This document shows, one piece after another, positions 26,932 through 37,916 of a stretch of 53,940 bases of DNA. The DNA lies in contig NZ_JOHO01000047.1 in the NCBI RefSeq assembly GCF_000719705.1, positions 1 to 53,940 of the forward strand, read 5' to 3'. This stretch comes from Streptomyces sp. NRRL S-350. Lineage in GTDB: Bacteria > Actinomycetota > Actinomycetes > Streptomycetales > Streptomycetaceae. The translations under genes were made by a program, and so were the position numbers. Numbering within the stretch: the first letter of the stretch is position 1; every line of letters begins with the position of its first letter. The notes under the pieces are model-generated. The model had not been told where the DNA came from. It searched no databases and saw nothing but the letters and a program-made list of their open reading frames with translations.

Positions 26932-26978
26932 AACGCGGCGGCCCGGGCGGGGAGTTCACCCGCCCGGGCCGCCGCGTT
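26932..26978. terminator. Strong bidirectional terminator
   Basis: A perfect 20-bp stem (AACGCGGCGGCCCGGGCGGG and its complement) encloses a 7-base loop GAGTTCA. It lies 14 bases past the end of the minus-strand DUF2516 gene and downstream of the PP2C gene and its repeats. Confidence 0.9.
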
Positions 26979-26992
26979 GTCCGCCGCTCCGC

Positions 26993-27334
26993 CTACCAGG
27001 GCCCGTACGGGCCGGTGTTGCTCCGGCCACCGCCGCCGGTCAACGCCCGGATCGCGGGGCGGACGTCCACCACGTAGACGATCGAGGCGACCAGGCCTGC
27101 CAGAGTCCCGATACCGGTGAAGAAGTTGACCCCGAACAGGAAGTCCCAGCCGAAGGAGATCGCGAGGATCACGACCCAGAACCCCTTGGTCTTCTTGTCC
27201 GCCGCGCGGTAGGCGTCCTCGCGGCGGGTGACCGCGTCGACCAGGGCGAACAGCTTGTAGGCCAGGATGGCGATCGTCGCCCACCAGATCGGGTTCAGGT
27301 AGGAAAAGGCCAGAATCTGGAGCACTCCGACCAT
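26993..27334 (-). CDS. DUF2516-family small membrane protein
   Basis: The product has 113 residues. It has three hydrophobic segments: YLNPIWWATIAILAYKLFALV, GFWVVILAISFGWDFLFGV and GTLAGLVASIVYVVDVRPAI. The pattern with VDAVTRREDAYRAADKKTKGFW is characteristic of DUF2516, an actinobacterial family of unknown function. ATG at 27334 has GAGGAG 6 bases upstream. It follows the HBHA-like gene on the same strand after 122 bases. Confidence 0.85.
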   Translation of the reverse strand: MVGVLQILAFSYLNPIWWATIAILAYKLFALVDAVTRREDAYRAADKKTKGFWVVILAISFGWDFLFGVNFFTGIGTLAGLVASIVYVVDVRPAIRALTGGGGRSNTGPYGPW

Positions 27335-27456
27335 CACGATCTCCTCTGTCTCTCGAACCCCGGCGCTTCGACCGCCGCCCATCCTGGCACGACGGCCGTC
27401 CGCACCGGGGTCAACGTCCCGTGGTCACCGAATGTGCCCCCGTCGACGGGGCCCAC

Positions 27457-28002
27457 TCACTCCGAGTCGGCGGAGGGGGCCTTCCGGGCCCGGGACTTCT
27501 TCGGCGCCGGTTCGGCGACGACGCCGTCCTCCTCCACGAGCTCGGCCTCGACCGGTTCGGCCTCCACCGGTTCCTCGGCCGGGCGGGCGGTCTCCACCGG
27601 CGCGACTGCCTCGGCCGGCGCGCCGGGGCGGGCCTTGTCCACCGCGACCTTGCCACGCTCGGCCAGCTCGTCGTACGTCTCCTTGGCCTTCACCGCCAAC
27701 TCGACCGCACGGGCCACCTGCTGCAGCGCGAAGCCCTGGGCCCGCTCCTGCAGGGCCTTGAGGTCGGTCGGCAGGGTCGTGACCGCCTCGCTGACCTTGG
27801 CCGGCGCGCCGACCAGCAGCGACTGCGCCTCCTGCAACCTGGCGGCGGCCATCTCCTGCGCGCCCCTGCGGTCCGCTGCCAGGGCCTCGACCTTGCCCGG
27901 CACCTCCCGCAGCTTCTCGTACGCGAGGTCCCCGGCGCCGGCCAGGGCGTACAGCGGGGTCGGGTCGCTGAGGGTCTTCTTGATGTCGTCGGTGATGGGC
28001 AT
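27457..28002 (-). CDS. HBHA-like coiled-coil protein
   Basis: The product has 181 residues. The N-terminal region MPITDDIKKTLSDPTPLYALAGAGDLAYEKLREVPGKVEAL and the long helical middle (QEMAAARLQEAQSLL, VARAVELAVKAKETYDELAERGKVAVDKA) resemble mycobacterial heparin-binding haemagglutinin. The tail alternates acidic PVEAEPVEAELVEED with basic PKKSRARKA, similar to the Lys/Ala/Pro-rich HBHA end. In Streptomyces relatives have been linked to membrane or lipid association, but the function is not settled. ATG at 28002 lies 2 bases after the stop of the XRE regulator with GGGAGG upstream, so the two are coupled. Confidence 0.75.
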   Translation of the reverse strand: MPITDDIKKTLSDPTPLYALAGAGDLAYEKLREVPGKVEALAADRRGAQEMAAARLQEAQSLLVGAPAKVSEAVTTLPTDLKALQERAQGFALQQVARAVELAVKAKETYDELAERGKVAVDKARPGAPAEAVAPVETARPAEEPVEAEPVEAELVEEDGVVAEPAPKKSRARKAPSADSE

Positions 28003-28004
28003 GG

Positions 28005-28412
28005 CTACCGGTCCTCCCGGTGAGTGTTCTGGGTGGCTGAGTCGTCGGTCGTCGCACCGGAAGCCGGAGCGGCGTTCTCCTTGAGGAAGGCGTCGTAGAC
28101 CGCGAGCAGCGCCTGCTTCTGCCGCTCGTTGATCAGCGGATCGGCGAGGATCGAGGCCCGCAGTTCCAGGCCCTCACCCCGCCGCTCCTCCAGGATCCCG
28201 GCCTGGACGTACAGCGTCTCCGCCGAGATCCGCAGCGCCTTGGCGATCTGCTGCAGGATCTCCGCACTCGGCTTGCGCAGCCCGCGCTCGATCTGGCTGA
28301 GGTACGGGTTGGACACGCCTGCGGCCTCCGCCAGCTGCCGCAGCGAATACTGCGCGTTGCGACGCTGCTCCCGGATGTACTCGCCCAGCGAGCCGACGTT
28401 GAGTGAGGCCAT
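28005..28412 (-). CDS. XRE-family helix-turn-helix regulator
   Basis: The product has 135 residues. The HTH_XRE domain is at residues 8-65: LGEYIREQRRNAQYSLRQLAEAAGVSNPYLSQIERGLRKPSAEILQQIAKAL. A C-terminal helical segment (LINERQKQALLAVYDAFLKE) may serve for oligomerisation. It forms an operon with the HBHA-like gene, 2 bases downstream. A perfect 32-bp palindrome sits 14 bases before its start codon, so it probably represses itself. ATG at 28412 (MASLNVGSLGEYI) is chosen as family-like; an upstream GTG would overlap the palindrome. Confidence 0.9.
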   Translation of the reverse strand: MASLNVGSLGEYIREQRRNAQYSLRQLAEAAGVSNPYLSQIERGLRKPSAEILQQIAKALRISAETLYVQAGILEERRGEGLELRASILADPLINERQKQALLAVYDAFLKENAAPASGATTDDSATQNTHREDR

Positions 28413-28425
28413 GCGGACAGCCTGC

Positions 28426-28457
28426 AGCACCCTGCTTGCAATTGCAAGCAGGGTGCT
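28426..28457. promoter_or_regulatory. Perfect 32-bp palindrome, probable operator of the XRE regulator
   Basis: The half-site AGCACCCTGCTTGCAA is followed directly by its exact reverse complement, with no loop. The AT-rich centre CTTGCAATTGCAAG stands out in this high-GC DNA. A zero-base loop fits a protein-binding site better than a terminator. It lies just upstream of the XRE-HBHA operon. Confidence 0.75.
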
Positions 28458-28632
28458 AGCGGAAGCAACCGCCCGGGTGAACCTCGGGGCCCTCCCCGGT
28501 TACCAGAGGAGGGCCGGTGGGGGCGGCGGTGGGCGGGCTGAGGGGCGGCCTCGCGGTCCGGTTCGGGGGCCGGGCGGAGGTGCTCGCCGGCGGTGCGGCG
28601 GTCCTCGCCGAGCTCCCGCCGGGGCCGGGCGG

Positions 28633-29730
28633 TCAGGCGGGTTCGGGCAGGCGGACGGGCATCAGTACGGAGAAGGTGCCCGCGCGGCCCGGGGTGCGGA
28701 TGGCCAGCGGGGCGATGGGGCCGCCGAGTTCGAGGACGAGCTGTCCGGGCTGACCGGCGGCGAGGGCGTCGAGGAGGAAGTCCCGGTTGACGGCGAGTCG
28801 GAAGCCTCCGGGGGCCGGGTCGGTGGCGACGGTCAGACTGCCGTCGTCGGACAGGGTGAGGACGGTGACCGCGCAGTCGGCACCGTCCGGGCCCGAGGGC
28901 AGGGTGCGGGTGGCACCGGTCTCGACGCCGGCTCGCAGTTCGGCGGCGGAGAGGGTGATCCGGTGCTCCGGTTCGAGCCTGGTGAGGGCGCGGTGGTCGG
29001 GGTAGTCGAAGTCCAGGGCGGCGCCCTCGATGCGGTGTTCCCCGGCCTCGGCGCGGACCAGGCCTCCGCCGAGGGTGAGCGTGACCTCCGCCGCACCCGC
29101 GTTGAGCAGCGCGCGCAGGGCGTCCGCCAGGGCGGTGGGCACGATCGTGCCGGCCGCGGGCCGGTCGGGCGTGTCGCCGGAGGCGGGCACCTCGGCGAAG
29201 GCCATCCGGTAGCGGTCGGTGGCGACCAGGCGCAGCACCGGGCCGTCCGGTTCGAAGAGCACTCCGGCGAGGGCGGGCATCTCCGGATCGCCGCCGACCG
29301 CGAAGCGGACCGCGTCGAGGGCGGCGGCCAGGTCCTCGGCCGGGACGGTGAGCCGCAGGTCGGCGGGGCTGGTGGGCATCGGTTGCTCCCTCTGGTCGAT
29401 CATCGCGTGGATCAGGGAGAGCTCGCGGCGGGCGTCGGCCAGACCGTCCTCCAGCCGCCGCAGGTGCGCGTCGAGCACCCGCCGGGCCTCGCCGTCCGCG
29501 GGGGCTGCGCCGAGCACGGCGCGGATGCCGGCCAGCGGCAGGCCGACCCGGCGCAGTCGGGCCAGCAGCCGGGCGTCGGCGAGCTGGCCGGGCCGGTACC
29601 AGCGGTAGCCGGTCTGCGGGTCGACCCAGGCCGGGATGAGCACCTCGGCGCCGTCGTAGTAGCGCAGGGTGCCGACGCCGAGGCCGCTGGCGCGGGCCAG
29701 CTCGCCGATGCTGTGCAGCTCGCTCTCCAT
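28633..29730 (-). CDS. MerR-family regulator fused to a DNA polymerase III beta-clamp-like domain
   Basis: The product has 365 residues. Residues 6-75 are a MerR winged helix (SIGELARASGLGVGTLRYYDGAEV, GYRWYRPGQLADARLLARLR, VGLPLAGIRAVLG), then a helical dimerisation segment to about 110. From about 125 to the end the sequence resembles domains II and III of DnaN: VPAEDLAAALDAVRFAVGG, MPALAGVLFE, LRLVATDRYRMAFAEVP, DFDYPDHRALTRLEPEHRITLSAAEL, NRDFLLDALAAGQPGQLVLELGG and the near-terminal FSVLMPVRLPEP (DnaN ends with LLMPVRL or VVMPMRL). Clamp domain I is missing. It starts 33 bases after the ECF41 stop and has its own MerR-type promoter there. Whether the clamp part binds DNA, polymerase or a ligand is unknown. 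Confidence 0.85.
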   Translation of the reverse strand: MESELHSIGELARASGLGVGTLRYYDGAEVLIPAWVDPQTGYRWYRPGQLADARLLARLRRVGLPLAGIRAVLGAAPADGEARRVLDAHLRRLEDGLADARRELSLIHAMIDQREQPMPTSPADLRLTVPAEDLAAALDAVRFAVGGDPEMPALAGVLFEPDGPVLRLVATDRYRMAFAEVPASGDTPDRPAAGTIVPTALADALRALLNAGAAEVTLTLGGGLVRAEAGEHRIEGAALDFDYPDHRALTRLEPEHRITLSAAELRAGVETGATRTLPSGPDGADCAVTVLTLSDDGSLTVATDPAPGGFRLAVNRDFLLDALAAGQPGQLVLELGGPIAPLAIRTPGRAGTFSVLMPVRLPEPA

Positions 29731-29736
29731 GCGGTG

Positions 29737-29767
29737 ACTGTGCGGGCTCGACCTGGTCGAGGGTCAA
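29737..29767 (-). promoter_or_regulatory. MerR-type promoter/operator with 19-base spacer
   Basis: On the minus strand TTGACC (-35, 29762-29767) and CACAGT (-10, 29737-29742) are separated by 19 bases that contain the perfect dyad CTCGACC-A-GGTCGAG (29747-29761). A long 19-bp spacer filled by a dyad is the hallmark of promoters activated by MerR proteins through DNA untwisting. The -35 hexamer includes the TGA stop of the ECF41 gene. The -10 lies only 7 bases from the ATG, which suggests a leaderless mRNA. Confidence 0.7.
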
Positions 29768-30747
29768 GCCCGCTCGGTGCCGCCGCCGGAGCCGGCGGGG
29801 TTCGAGGAGCCGGAGCCGGCGGGGGCTGAGGGCCCGGGATCGGTGGCGAGAGGGGTGAGGTGGGCGAGCTTGTGCGGGTTGCGGACGGCGCGGATCGCGG
29901 AGATCAGGAGCGTGCCGTCCGCCCCCTCGACGAAGTCGAACACCGAGACGGAGTCGACCGCACCGTCCACGGTGACCAGCAGGCCGGGCTCGCCGTTGAC
30001 GAGGACGGGGCGGGCGGCAACGCCGTCGCCCAGCCGGCTGAGCACGCCGAGGGTGAAGCGGGCGACGTTCTCGGCGCCGATGACCGGCCGCACCGCGGCG
30101 CGGATCACCCCGCCGCCGTCGCTCCAGGTCGTGACGTCCGGCGCGAGGAGTTCGAGCATCCGGTTGAGGTCGCCGCCGACGCAGGCCGCCAGGAACCGGT
30201 CGGTGGCCCGTCGGCGCAGCTCGGGCGGCGCGTCGTAGCGGGGGCGGCGGGCGCGGACGTGTGCCCGGGCACGGCTGCCGACCTGGCGGCAGGCGGTCTC
30301 GGTGCGGTCCAGGGCCTCGGCGATCTCCTGGTAGCTGAAGCCGAAGGCCTCCTTGAGGACGAACACCGCCCGCTCCAGGGGCGACAGGCTCTCCAGCACC
30401 ACCAGCAGGGCGAGCGAGACGGTCTCGGCGCGCTCGACACCGTCGGTCGCGTCCGGCTCGGCGACCAGCGGTTCGGGCAGCCAAGGGCCGACGTAGGACT
30501 CGCGGCGGACGGCGGCCGAGTCCAGCCGGTTCAGGGCGAGGTTGGTGACCGTCCTGGCCAGGAAGCCGCCGGGGCTGGCGACCGGACCGGTGACGCCGCT
30601 CCAGCGCAGCCAGGTGTCCTGGACCAGGTCCTCGGCGTCGGCGACGCTGCCGAGCATCCGGTAGGCGATGCCGAAGACCATCCGCCGGTGCTGTTCGAAG
30701 TCGGCCAGCCGGGTCTCGGCCGCTCCGGTCTCGTGGGTGTCGGTCAC
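29764..30747 (-). CDS. ECF41-type RNA polymerase sigma factor with SnoaL-like C-terminal domain
   Basis: The product has 327 residues. Sigma region 2: EQHRRMVFGIAYRMLGSVADAEDLVQDTWLRW. Region 4: LSPLERAVFVLKEAFGFSYQEIAEALDRTETACRQVGSRARAHVR. The C-terminal NTF2/SnoaL-like extension includes WSDGGG and NPHKL, both diagnostic for ECF41, where the extension controls sigma activity instead of a separate anti-sigma factor. ECF41 genes usually sit beside a COE-type (carboxymuconolactone decarboxylase, oxidoreductase or epimerase) target gene. None is next to this one. Its neighbours are a MerR-clamp gene and a 78-aa ORF. The last 30 residues are Gly/Ser/Pro low complexity. Confidence 0.92.
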   Translation of the reverse strand: MTDTHETGAAETRLADFEQHRRMVFGIAYRMLGSVADAEDLVQDTWLRWSGVTGPVASPGGFLARTVTNLALNRLDSAAVRRESYVGPWLPEPLVAEPDATDGVERAETVSLALLVVLESLSPLERAVFVLKEAFGFSYQEIAEALDRTETACRQVGSRARAHVRARRPRYDAPPELRRRATDRFLAACVGGDLNRMLELLAPDVTTWSDGGGVIRAAVRPVIGAENVARFTLGVLSRLGDGVAARPVLVNGEPGLLVTVDGAVDSVSVFDFVEGADGTLLISAIRAVRNPHKLAHLTPLATDPGPSAPAGSGSSNPAGSGGGTERA

Positions 30748-30780
30748 CCTCGGGACGCTACCGCACGGTAGCCGCGGCCC

Positions 30781-31017
30781 TCAGCGGCGGAAGGCGTCGT
30801 ACGCGGGAGCGAGCAGGGCGGCGAGGTCACGGCCGTGGACGGTGATGCCCGAGCGGCCGAGGCGGCGCAGCGAGGGCTCGTCCGGCTCGTCCGGGCCGTC
30901 CGGGCCGTTCGGGCCGGACGAGCCGTTCGGTTCCCCCTCGGACGGGGCCGGGCCAAGGGTGAAGTCGCCGCGCCAGTAGGCGGCGACATGGACCATCGGG
31001 GGCGGCTGCTCGGTCAT
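30781..31017 (-). CDS. Small hypothetical protein between SNF2 and ECF41
   Basis: The product has 78 residues. The ends look coding (MTEQPPPMVHVAAYWRGDF at the start, SGITVHGRDLAALLAPAYDA at the end), while the middle is GPNGPDGPDEPDEP low complexity. I do not recognise the family. It lies 81 bases after the SNF2 stop and 33 bases before the ECF41 start, so it is likely part of one transcript. Its ATG at 31017 is the last of a series of start codons carried by a 17-bp tandem repeat, and AGGAAG precedes it. The true start could be an upstream in-frame copy. Confidence 0.6.
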   Translation of the reverse strand: MTEQPPPMVHVAAYWRGDFTLGPAPSEGEPNGSSGPNGPDGPDEPDEPSLRRLGRSGITVHGRDLAALLAPAYDAFRR

Positions 31018-31098
31018 GCGTCTTCCTCGGTCATACGTCTTCCTCGATCATTCGTCGTCGCCCGCCATGCGTCGTCGCCTGTCATTCGTCCTCCTCTG

Positions 31099-31119
<21 letters not shown>
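31018..31119 (-). repeat. 17-bp tandem repeat, each unit beginning with a potential start codon
   Basis: Read on the minus strand, six 17-base units are adjacent: GTCGCCGAAGAGGACGC, GTGACAGAGGAGGACGA, ATGACAGGCGACGACGC, ATGGCGGGCGACGACGA, ATGATCGAGGAAGACGT, ATGACCGAGGAAGACGC. ATGACCGAGCAG of the 78-aa ORF then follows. The first unit is the end of the SNF2 coding sequence and its stop (TGA, 31099-31101) is in the second. Several units carry AGGA or GAGGA at Shine-Dalgarno distance from the next ATG. A 17-base period puts successive ATGs in rotating frames. Confidence 0.9.
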
Positions 31120-34509
<3,390 letters not shown>

Positions 34510-34633
34510 CGAGGGCCTTCCGGACGACGGTTGGAAGTGGTGCTTCGCAGGTGGAAGCGGCACTTCGCAGCCTAGCCGGGAGGGCTGACAGGACCGGTCG
34601 GCTGAGCCGTTCGGGGATCCCCGAAGGCCATGG

Positions 34634-34662
34634 TTGAAAGTTGAACGAAAATCCCCTACGCT
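34634..34662 (+). promoter_or_regulatory. Probable promoter of the yceI-like gene
   Basis: TTGAAA (34634-34639), a 17-base spacer and TACGCT (34657-34662) give a good housekeeping-type promoter about 52 bases before the ATG. AGTTGAA occurs just after the -35 and again downstream of the -10 (near 34673), with GTTAAC between, so an operator is possible. Confidence 0.55.
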
Positions 34663-34714
34663 GAAGTTAACAAGTTGAAGCCTAAACAACTGGCTTCCGA
34701 CCCGAGGAGGAGCC

Positions 34715-35326
34715 ATGGGCCTGTTCAACCGCACCAAGACGACCACCCCCACCACCACCGCCGTCCAGACCCAGGCAGGCCCGGACCTCGCCCACCTGAC
34801 CGGCGACTGGACGATCGACAACACGCACAGCGAGGTCGCCTTCTCGGTGCGCCACGCCATGGTCACCAACGTGAAGGGCCGCTTCACCGAGTACGACGGC
34901 AAGCTGCACCTCGACGGCAGCGTCCCCGGCAACTCCTCGGCCGAGCTGGTCATCAAGGTCGCGAGCGTCGACACCAACCAGGCCCAGCGCGACGAGCACC
35001 TGCGCACCGGCGACTTCTTCGCCGCCGAGGCCCACCCGGAGATCCGCTTCCGCAGCACCTCCACCGAGCCGCTCGGCGACGACGCCTACCGGATGGCGGG
35101 CGAGCTCACCATCAAGGGCACCACCCGCCCGGTCGTCCTCGACCTGGAGTACACCGGCAGCGCCACCGACGCCTACGGTGCCCAGCGCGTCGGCTTCGAG
35201 GGCAAGGCCGTCGTCGACCGCACGGACTTCGGCCTGACCTACAACGCCGCCCTGGAGACCGGCGGCGTGCTGATCGGCGAGAAGGTCAAGCTCAGCTTCG
35301 ACATCTCCGCCGTCAAGGCCGTCTGA
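34715..35326 (+). CDS. YceI-family polyisoprenoid-binding-like protein
   Basis: The product has 203 residues. A Thr-rich leader (MGLFNRTKTTTPTTTAVQTQ) precedes the YceI lipocalin-like domain: LTGDWTIDNTHSEVAFSVRHAMVTNVKGRF, VKVASVDTNQAQRDEHLRTGDFFAAEAHPEIRF and GVLIGEKVKLSFDISAV. Many YceI proteins are periplasmic, but this one lacks a signal peptide and should be cytoplasmic. Members bind long isoprenoids or amides; the native ligand here is unknown. ATG at 34715 follows GAGGAGGAGCC. It is divergent from the SNF2 gene. Confidence 0.92.
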   Translation: MGLFNRTKTTTPTTTAVQTQAGPDLAHLTGDWTIDNTHSEVAFSVRHAMVTNVKGRFTEYDGKLHLDGSVPGNSSAELVIKVASVDTNQAQRDEHLRTGDFFAAEAHPEIRFRSTSTEPLGDDAYRMAGELTIKGTTRPVVLDLEYTGSATDAYGAQRVGFEGKAVVDRTDFGLTYNAALETGGVLIGEKVKLSFDISAVKAV

Positions 35327-35525
35327 CCGGACACCACACCGGGCGGCCCGACCCGCCCCCATGAGCACCGCCCCTGCCCATCCCCCCTGGGCAGGGGCGG
35401 CCCCGTTCGCGGGCACCGCTTCGCGCGTCTCGGGGCACCCCCTCCGGCCCCTGCCGTTTCGCGCGTCCCGCCGGACAACCGTCAATCGACCGCCGAGCCG
35501 CGGTCGACCAACGGCCGGTCAGCCG

Positions 35526-36506
35526 TCAGTCAACCGTCCCACCGACCGGCAGCAGCGCCGCGTCCGCCGAGGGCAGCCAACTGCCCGGCGGACGGCGCAG
35601 CCAGCCCTCGGCCGCGCCCAGCCCGGCCGCCGCGTCGGCCAGGGCGCGCAGCCCCGGGTGCCGCTCGCCGGGCCGGTGCACCAGGCTGACCAGGCTCAGC
35701 GGCACCGGATCCACCAGCGGCACGTTCACGGTGCCCGGGATCCGCGGCCCACCGACCGTGGTCAGCATCGGATCGCCGTGCCGGGTGAGGTAGCGGGCAG
35801 TCTCGTCCACACCCACCGGCGGGACGTGCGGGTCCGCTGCCGTCAGACCGTGCTCGCGCAGCAACCGGATGCCGAGGTCGGCCCACTCGGTGGTGGCCGG
35901 ATTTCCCGCGCAGATGTCGACGGGGTGTCCCACCAGGTCGGCCAGGCGCAGCCCGGAACGCCCGGCCAGCGGGTGGGTGTCCGCCATCATCACCGAGATC
36001 CGTTCCAACCGGACGGGCAGCTGGACGAGTTGGCCGCGCAGCGGGGCCGGCAGGCCGGCGAAGCGGCCGAAGGAGGCGTCCAGCCGGTGGGTCAGCAGTT
36101 CGGCGGCGGCCGCGGCGAGGCCGCCGTGGAAGCGGGCCAGCAGTTCGCCCTCGGGCCAGGCGGCGCGGGCCCGTTCGAGCACCCGGCCGGCGGTGAGGTC
36201 CGGGCCGGTGACGTCGCTGTTGAGGTCGAGGAGCAGCGGCCGGGCGGCGGCCCCGGCGAGGATCTCGTCGTGGAGGGCGAGGAGTCGGCGCGCCCGGGGC
36301 AGCAGCCGCTGCCCGGCCGGGGTGAGGTCGACGCTCCGGGTGGTGCGGGTGAACAGCGCGTCGCCGAGCAGCCCTTCCAGGGTCCGGACGTCGCGGCTGA
36401 GCGCCTGTTGGGCGATGTGCAGTCGCTCGGCGGCCCGGCCGAAGTGCAGGGTCTCGGCGGTCGCGACGAAGCCGCGGAGCAGGCGGGGGTGCAGGTCACG
36501 GGGCAT
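35526..36506 (-). CDS. LysR-family transcriptional regulator
   Basis: The product has 326 residues. The HTH is at residues 7-65 (HPRLLRGFVATAETLHFGRAAERLHIAQQALSRDVRTLEGLLG, LFTRTTRSVDLTPAGQRLL). The C-terminal effector-binding domain includes VMMADTHPLAGRSGLRLADLVGHPVDI and VGVDETARYLTRHGDPM. It is divergent from an MFS transporter gene with a short shared promoter region. The dyad ACAACA-GCG-TGTTGT at 36519-36533 is a likely binding site. By the usual LysR pattern it probably controls that transporter. The inducer is unknown. Confidence 0.9.
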   Translation of the reverse strand: MPRDLHPRLLRGFVATAETLHFGRAAERLHIAQQALSRDVRTLEGLLGDALFTRTTRSVDLTPAGQRLLPRARRLLALHDEILAGAAARPLLLDLNSDVTGPDLTAGRVLERARAAWPEGELLARFHGGLAAAAAELLTHRLDASFGRFAGLPAPLRGQLVQLPVRLERISVMMADTHPLAGRSGLRLADLVGHPVDICAGNPATTEWADLGIRLLREHGLTAADPHVPPVGVDETARYLTRHGDPMLTTVGGPRIPGTVNVPLVDPVPLSLVSLVHRPGERHPGLRALADAAAGLGAAEGWLRRPPGSWLPSADAALLPVGGTVD

Positions 36507-36518
36507 GGGCGCAGATTA

Positions 36519-36533
36519 ACAACAGCGTGTTGT
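36519..36533. promoter_or_regulatory. Inverted repeat between LysR and MFS genes
   Basis: ACAACAGCGTGTTGT is a 6-3-6 dyad of the T-N11-A type bound by LysR proteins. It is 13 bases upstream of the LysR start and in the promoter region of the divergent MFS gene. Confidence 0.55.
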
Positions 36534-36620
36534 CAGTGCGGCGGAACAGGTGTTGGACGCCCGGCCACCGCGGCGGCGAGGCTGTGGGACATCCCCCCTT
36601 CGTTCCCGCCCAGGAGCTCC

Positions 36621-37907
36621 ATGCCCTCGCGCGCCTTCCTCGCCTCCTACCGGCGGCTGTTCGCAGCCCCCGGCGCCGCCGCCTTCACCCTGACCGGGCT
36701 GCTCGGCCGGCTCGCTCTGTCGATGACGGGCGTCTCCCTGGTGGTGCTGCTCTCCGAGCGGCGCGGCTCGTACGGGCTGGCCGGGTCGGTCTCGGCGGCC
36801 GGCCTCGTCACCGGCGCGATCGGGATGCCGCTGATCGGCCGGCTGGTGGACCGGTACGGTCAGGCGCGGGTGTCGGTCCCGGCCGCCCTGTACAACGCCG
36901 TCCCGCTCGCCGGGCTGCTGCTCTGCGTCCGGCTGGGTGCGCCGGACTGGACGCTCTACCTCTGCTCTGCCGCCTGCGCCGCCGCCCCCAACCTCGGCGG
37001 CATGGCCCGCTCGCGCTGGGCCCACCTGTATCGCGCCGACCCGGCCGCCCGGCACCTGGCCAACTCCTTCGAGCAGGCGCTGGACGAACTCTGCTTCATG
37101 GCCGGACCGGTGCTCGCGATGCTGCTCTGCACCACGCTCGCCCCGGAAGCCGGACTGGTCACCGCCGGCACGCTCGGCACCGCCGGCACCCTGCTCTTCG
37201 CCGCCCAGCGGCGCACCGAACCGCCGCTGCCTGCCGCCCCGGAGCAGGAGCAGACCACCACCGGACAGCAGCACGGCTCCCCGCTGCGGGCGCCCGGGCT
37301 GCGGGTGCTGGTGCTGACCTTCCTCGCGACCGGCATGGTCTTCGGCGCCACCGAGATCACCACCGTGGCGTACGCCGACGCCCTCGGCCACAAGGCGGTG
37401 GCCGGAGCACTGCTGGGCCTGGTCGCGGCCGGATCCTGCCTGGCCGGGCTGCTGTTCGGGCTGCTGACGCCGCGCCGGGCACCGGGGGCGCGCTTCCTGC
37501 TCGGGGCGTCCGCGATGGCCGCGGTGCTGCTGCTGCCGCTGGCCGCCGGCCTGGGCGGCGCCGGACTCGGGGTGCTCGGGGTGGTGCTGTTCGCGGCCGG
37601 CACCGCCACCGCGCCGACCATGGTGACCGGGATGACGCTGATCCAGGACCTCCTGCCGCAGCGGCAGTTCAACGAGGGCATGGCGATGGCGGTGTCCGGC
37701 ATCGTGGTCGGCATCTCGGCCGGCGCGGCGCTCGCCGGGACGGTGGCCGAACACGCCGCGCCCGGCACCGGGTACGCCCTGCCGGCCTCGGCTGCCACGC
37801 TCGCACTGCTGATCGCGCTCGCCGGGCGCCGGCACCTGCTGGCGCGCCCGTCCTCGCCGGGCGGTGCGGCCGAAAATTCCGAGCGGGTTGTCAGTGCCTC
37901 CGTCTAA
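36621..37907 (+). CDS. MFS transporter
   Basis: The product has 428 residues with about 12 hydrophobic segments (FTLTGLLGRLALSMTGVSLVVLL, GSVSAAGLVTGAIGMPLIGRLVDRYGQARV with motif A-like GRLVDRYGQ, LRVLVLTFLATGMVFGATEITTVAY, GALLGLVAAGSCLAGLLFGLL). It resembles sugar/drug exporters of the major facilitator superfamily; the substrate is unknown. ATG at 36621 has AGGAG only 5 bases away, slightly close but acceptable. Its likely regulator is the divergent LysR. A macro-domain gene begins 9 bases after its stop on the same strand and may be co-transcribed. Confidence 0.85.
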   Translation: MPSRAFLASYRRLFAAPGAAAFTLTGLLGRLALSMTGVSLVVLLSERRGSYGLAGSVSAAGLVTGAIGMPLIGRLVDRYGQARVSVPAALYNAVPLAGLLLCVRLGAPDWTLYLCSAACAAAPNLGGMARSRWAHLYRADPAARHLANSFEQALDELCFMAGPVLAMLLCTTLAPEAGLVTAGTLGTAGTLLFAAQRRTEPPLPAAPEQEQTTTGQQHGSPLRAPGLRVLVLTFLATGMVFGATEITTVAYADALGHKAVAGALLGLVAAGSCLAGLLFGLLTPRRAPGARFLLGASAMAAVLLLPLAAGLGGAGLGVLGVVLFAAGTATAPTMVTGMTLIQDLLPQRQFNEGMAMAVSGIVVGISAGAALAGTVAEHAAPGTGYALPASAATLALLIALAGRRHLLARPSSPGGAAENSERVVSASV

Positions 37908-37916
37908 CTTCGAGTC

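Noticed and set aside
34510..35064. N-terminal extension of the SNF2 gene
   Set aside because: The added 185 codons run antisense through the yceI-like gene and lack family similarity; ATG at 34509 fits homologues.
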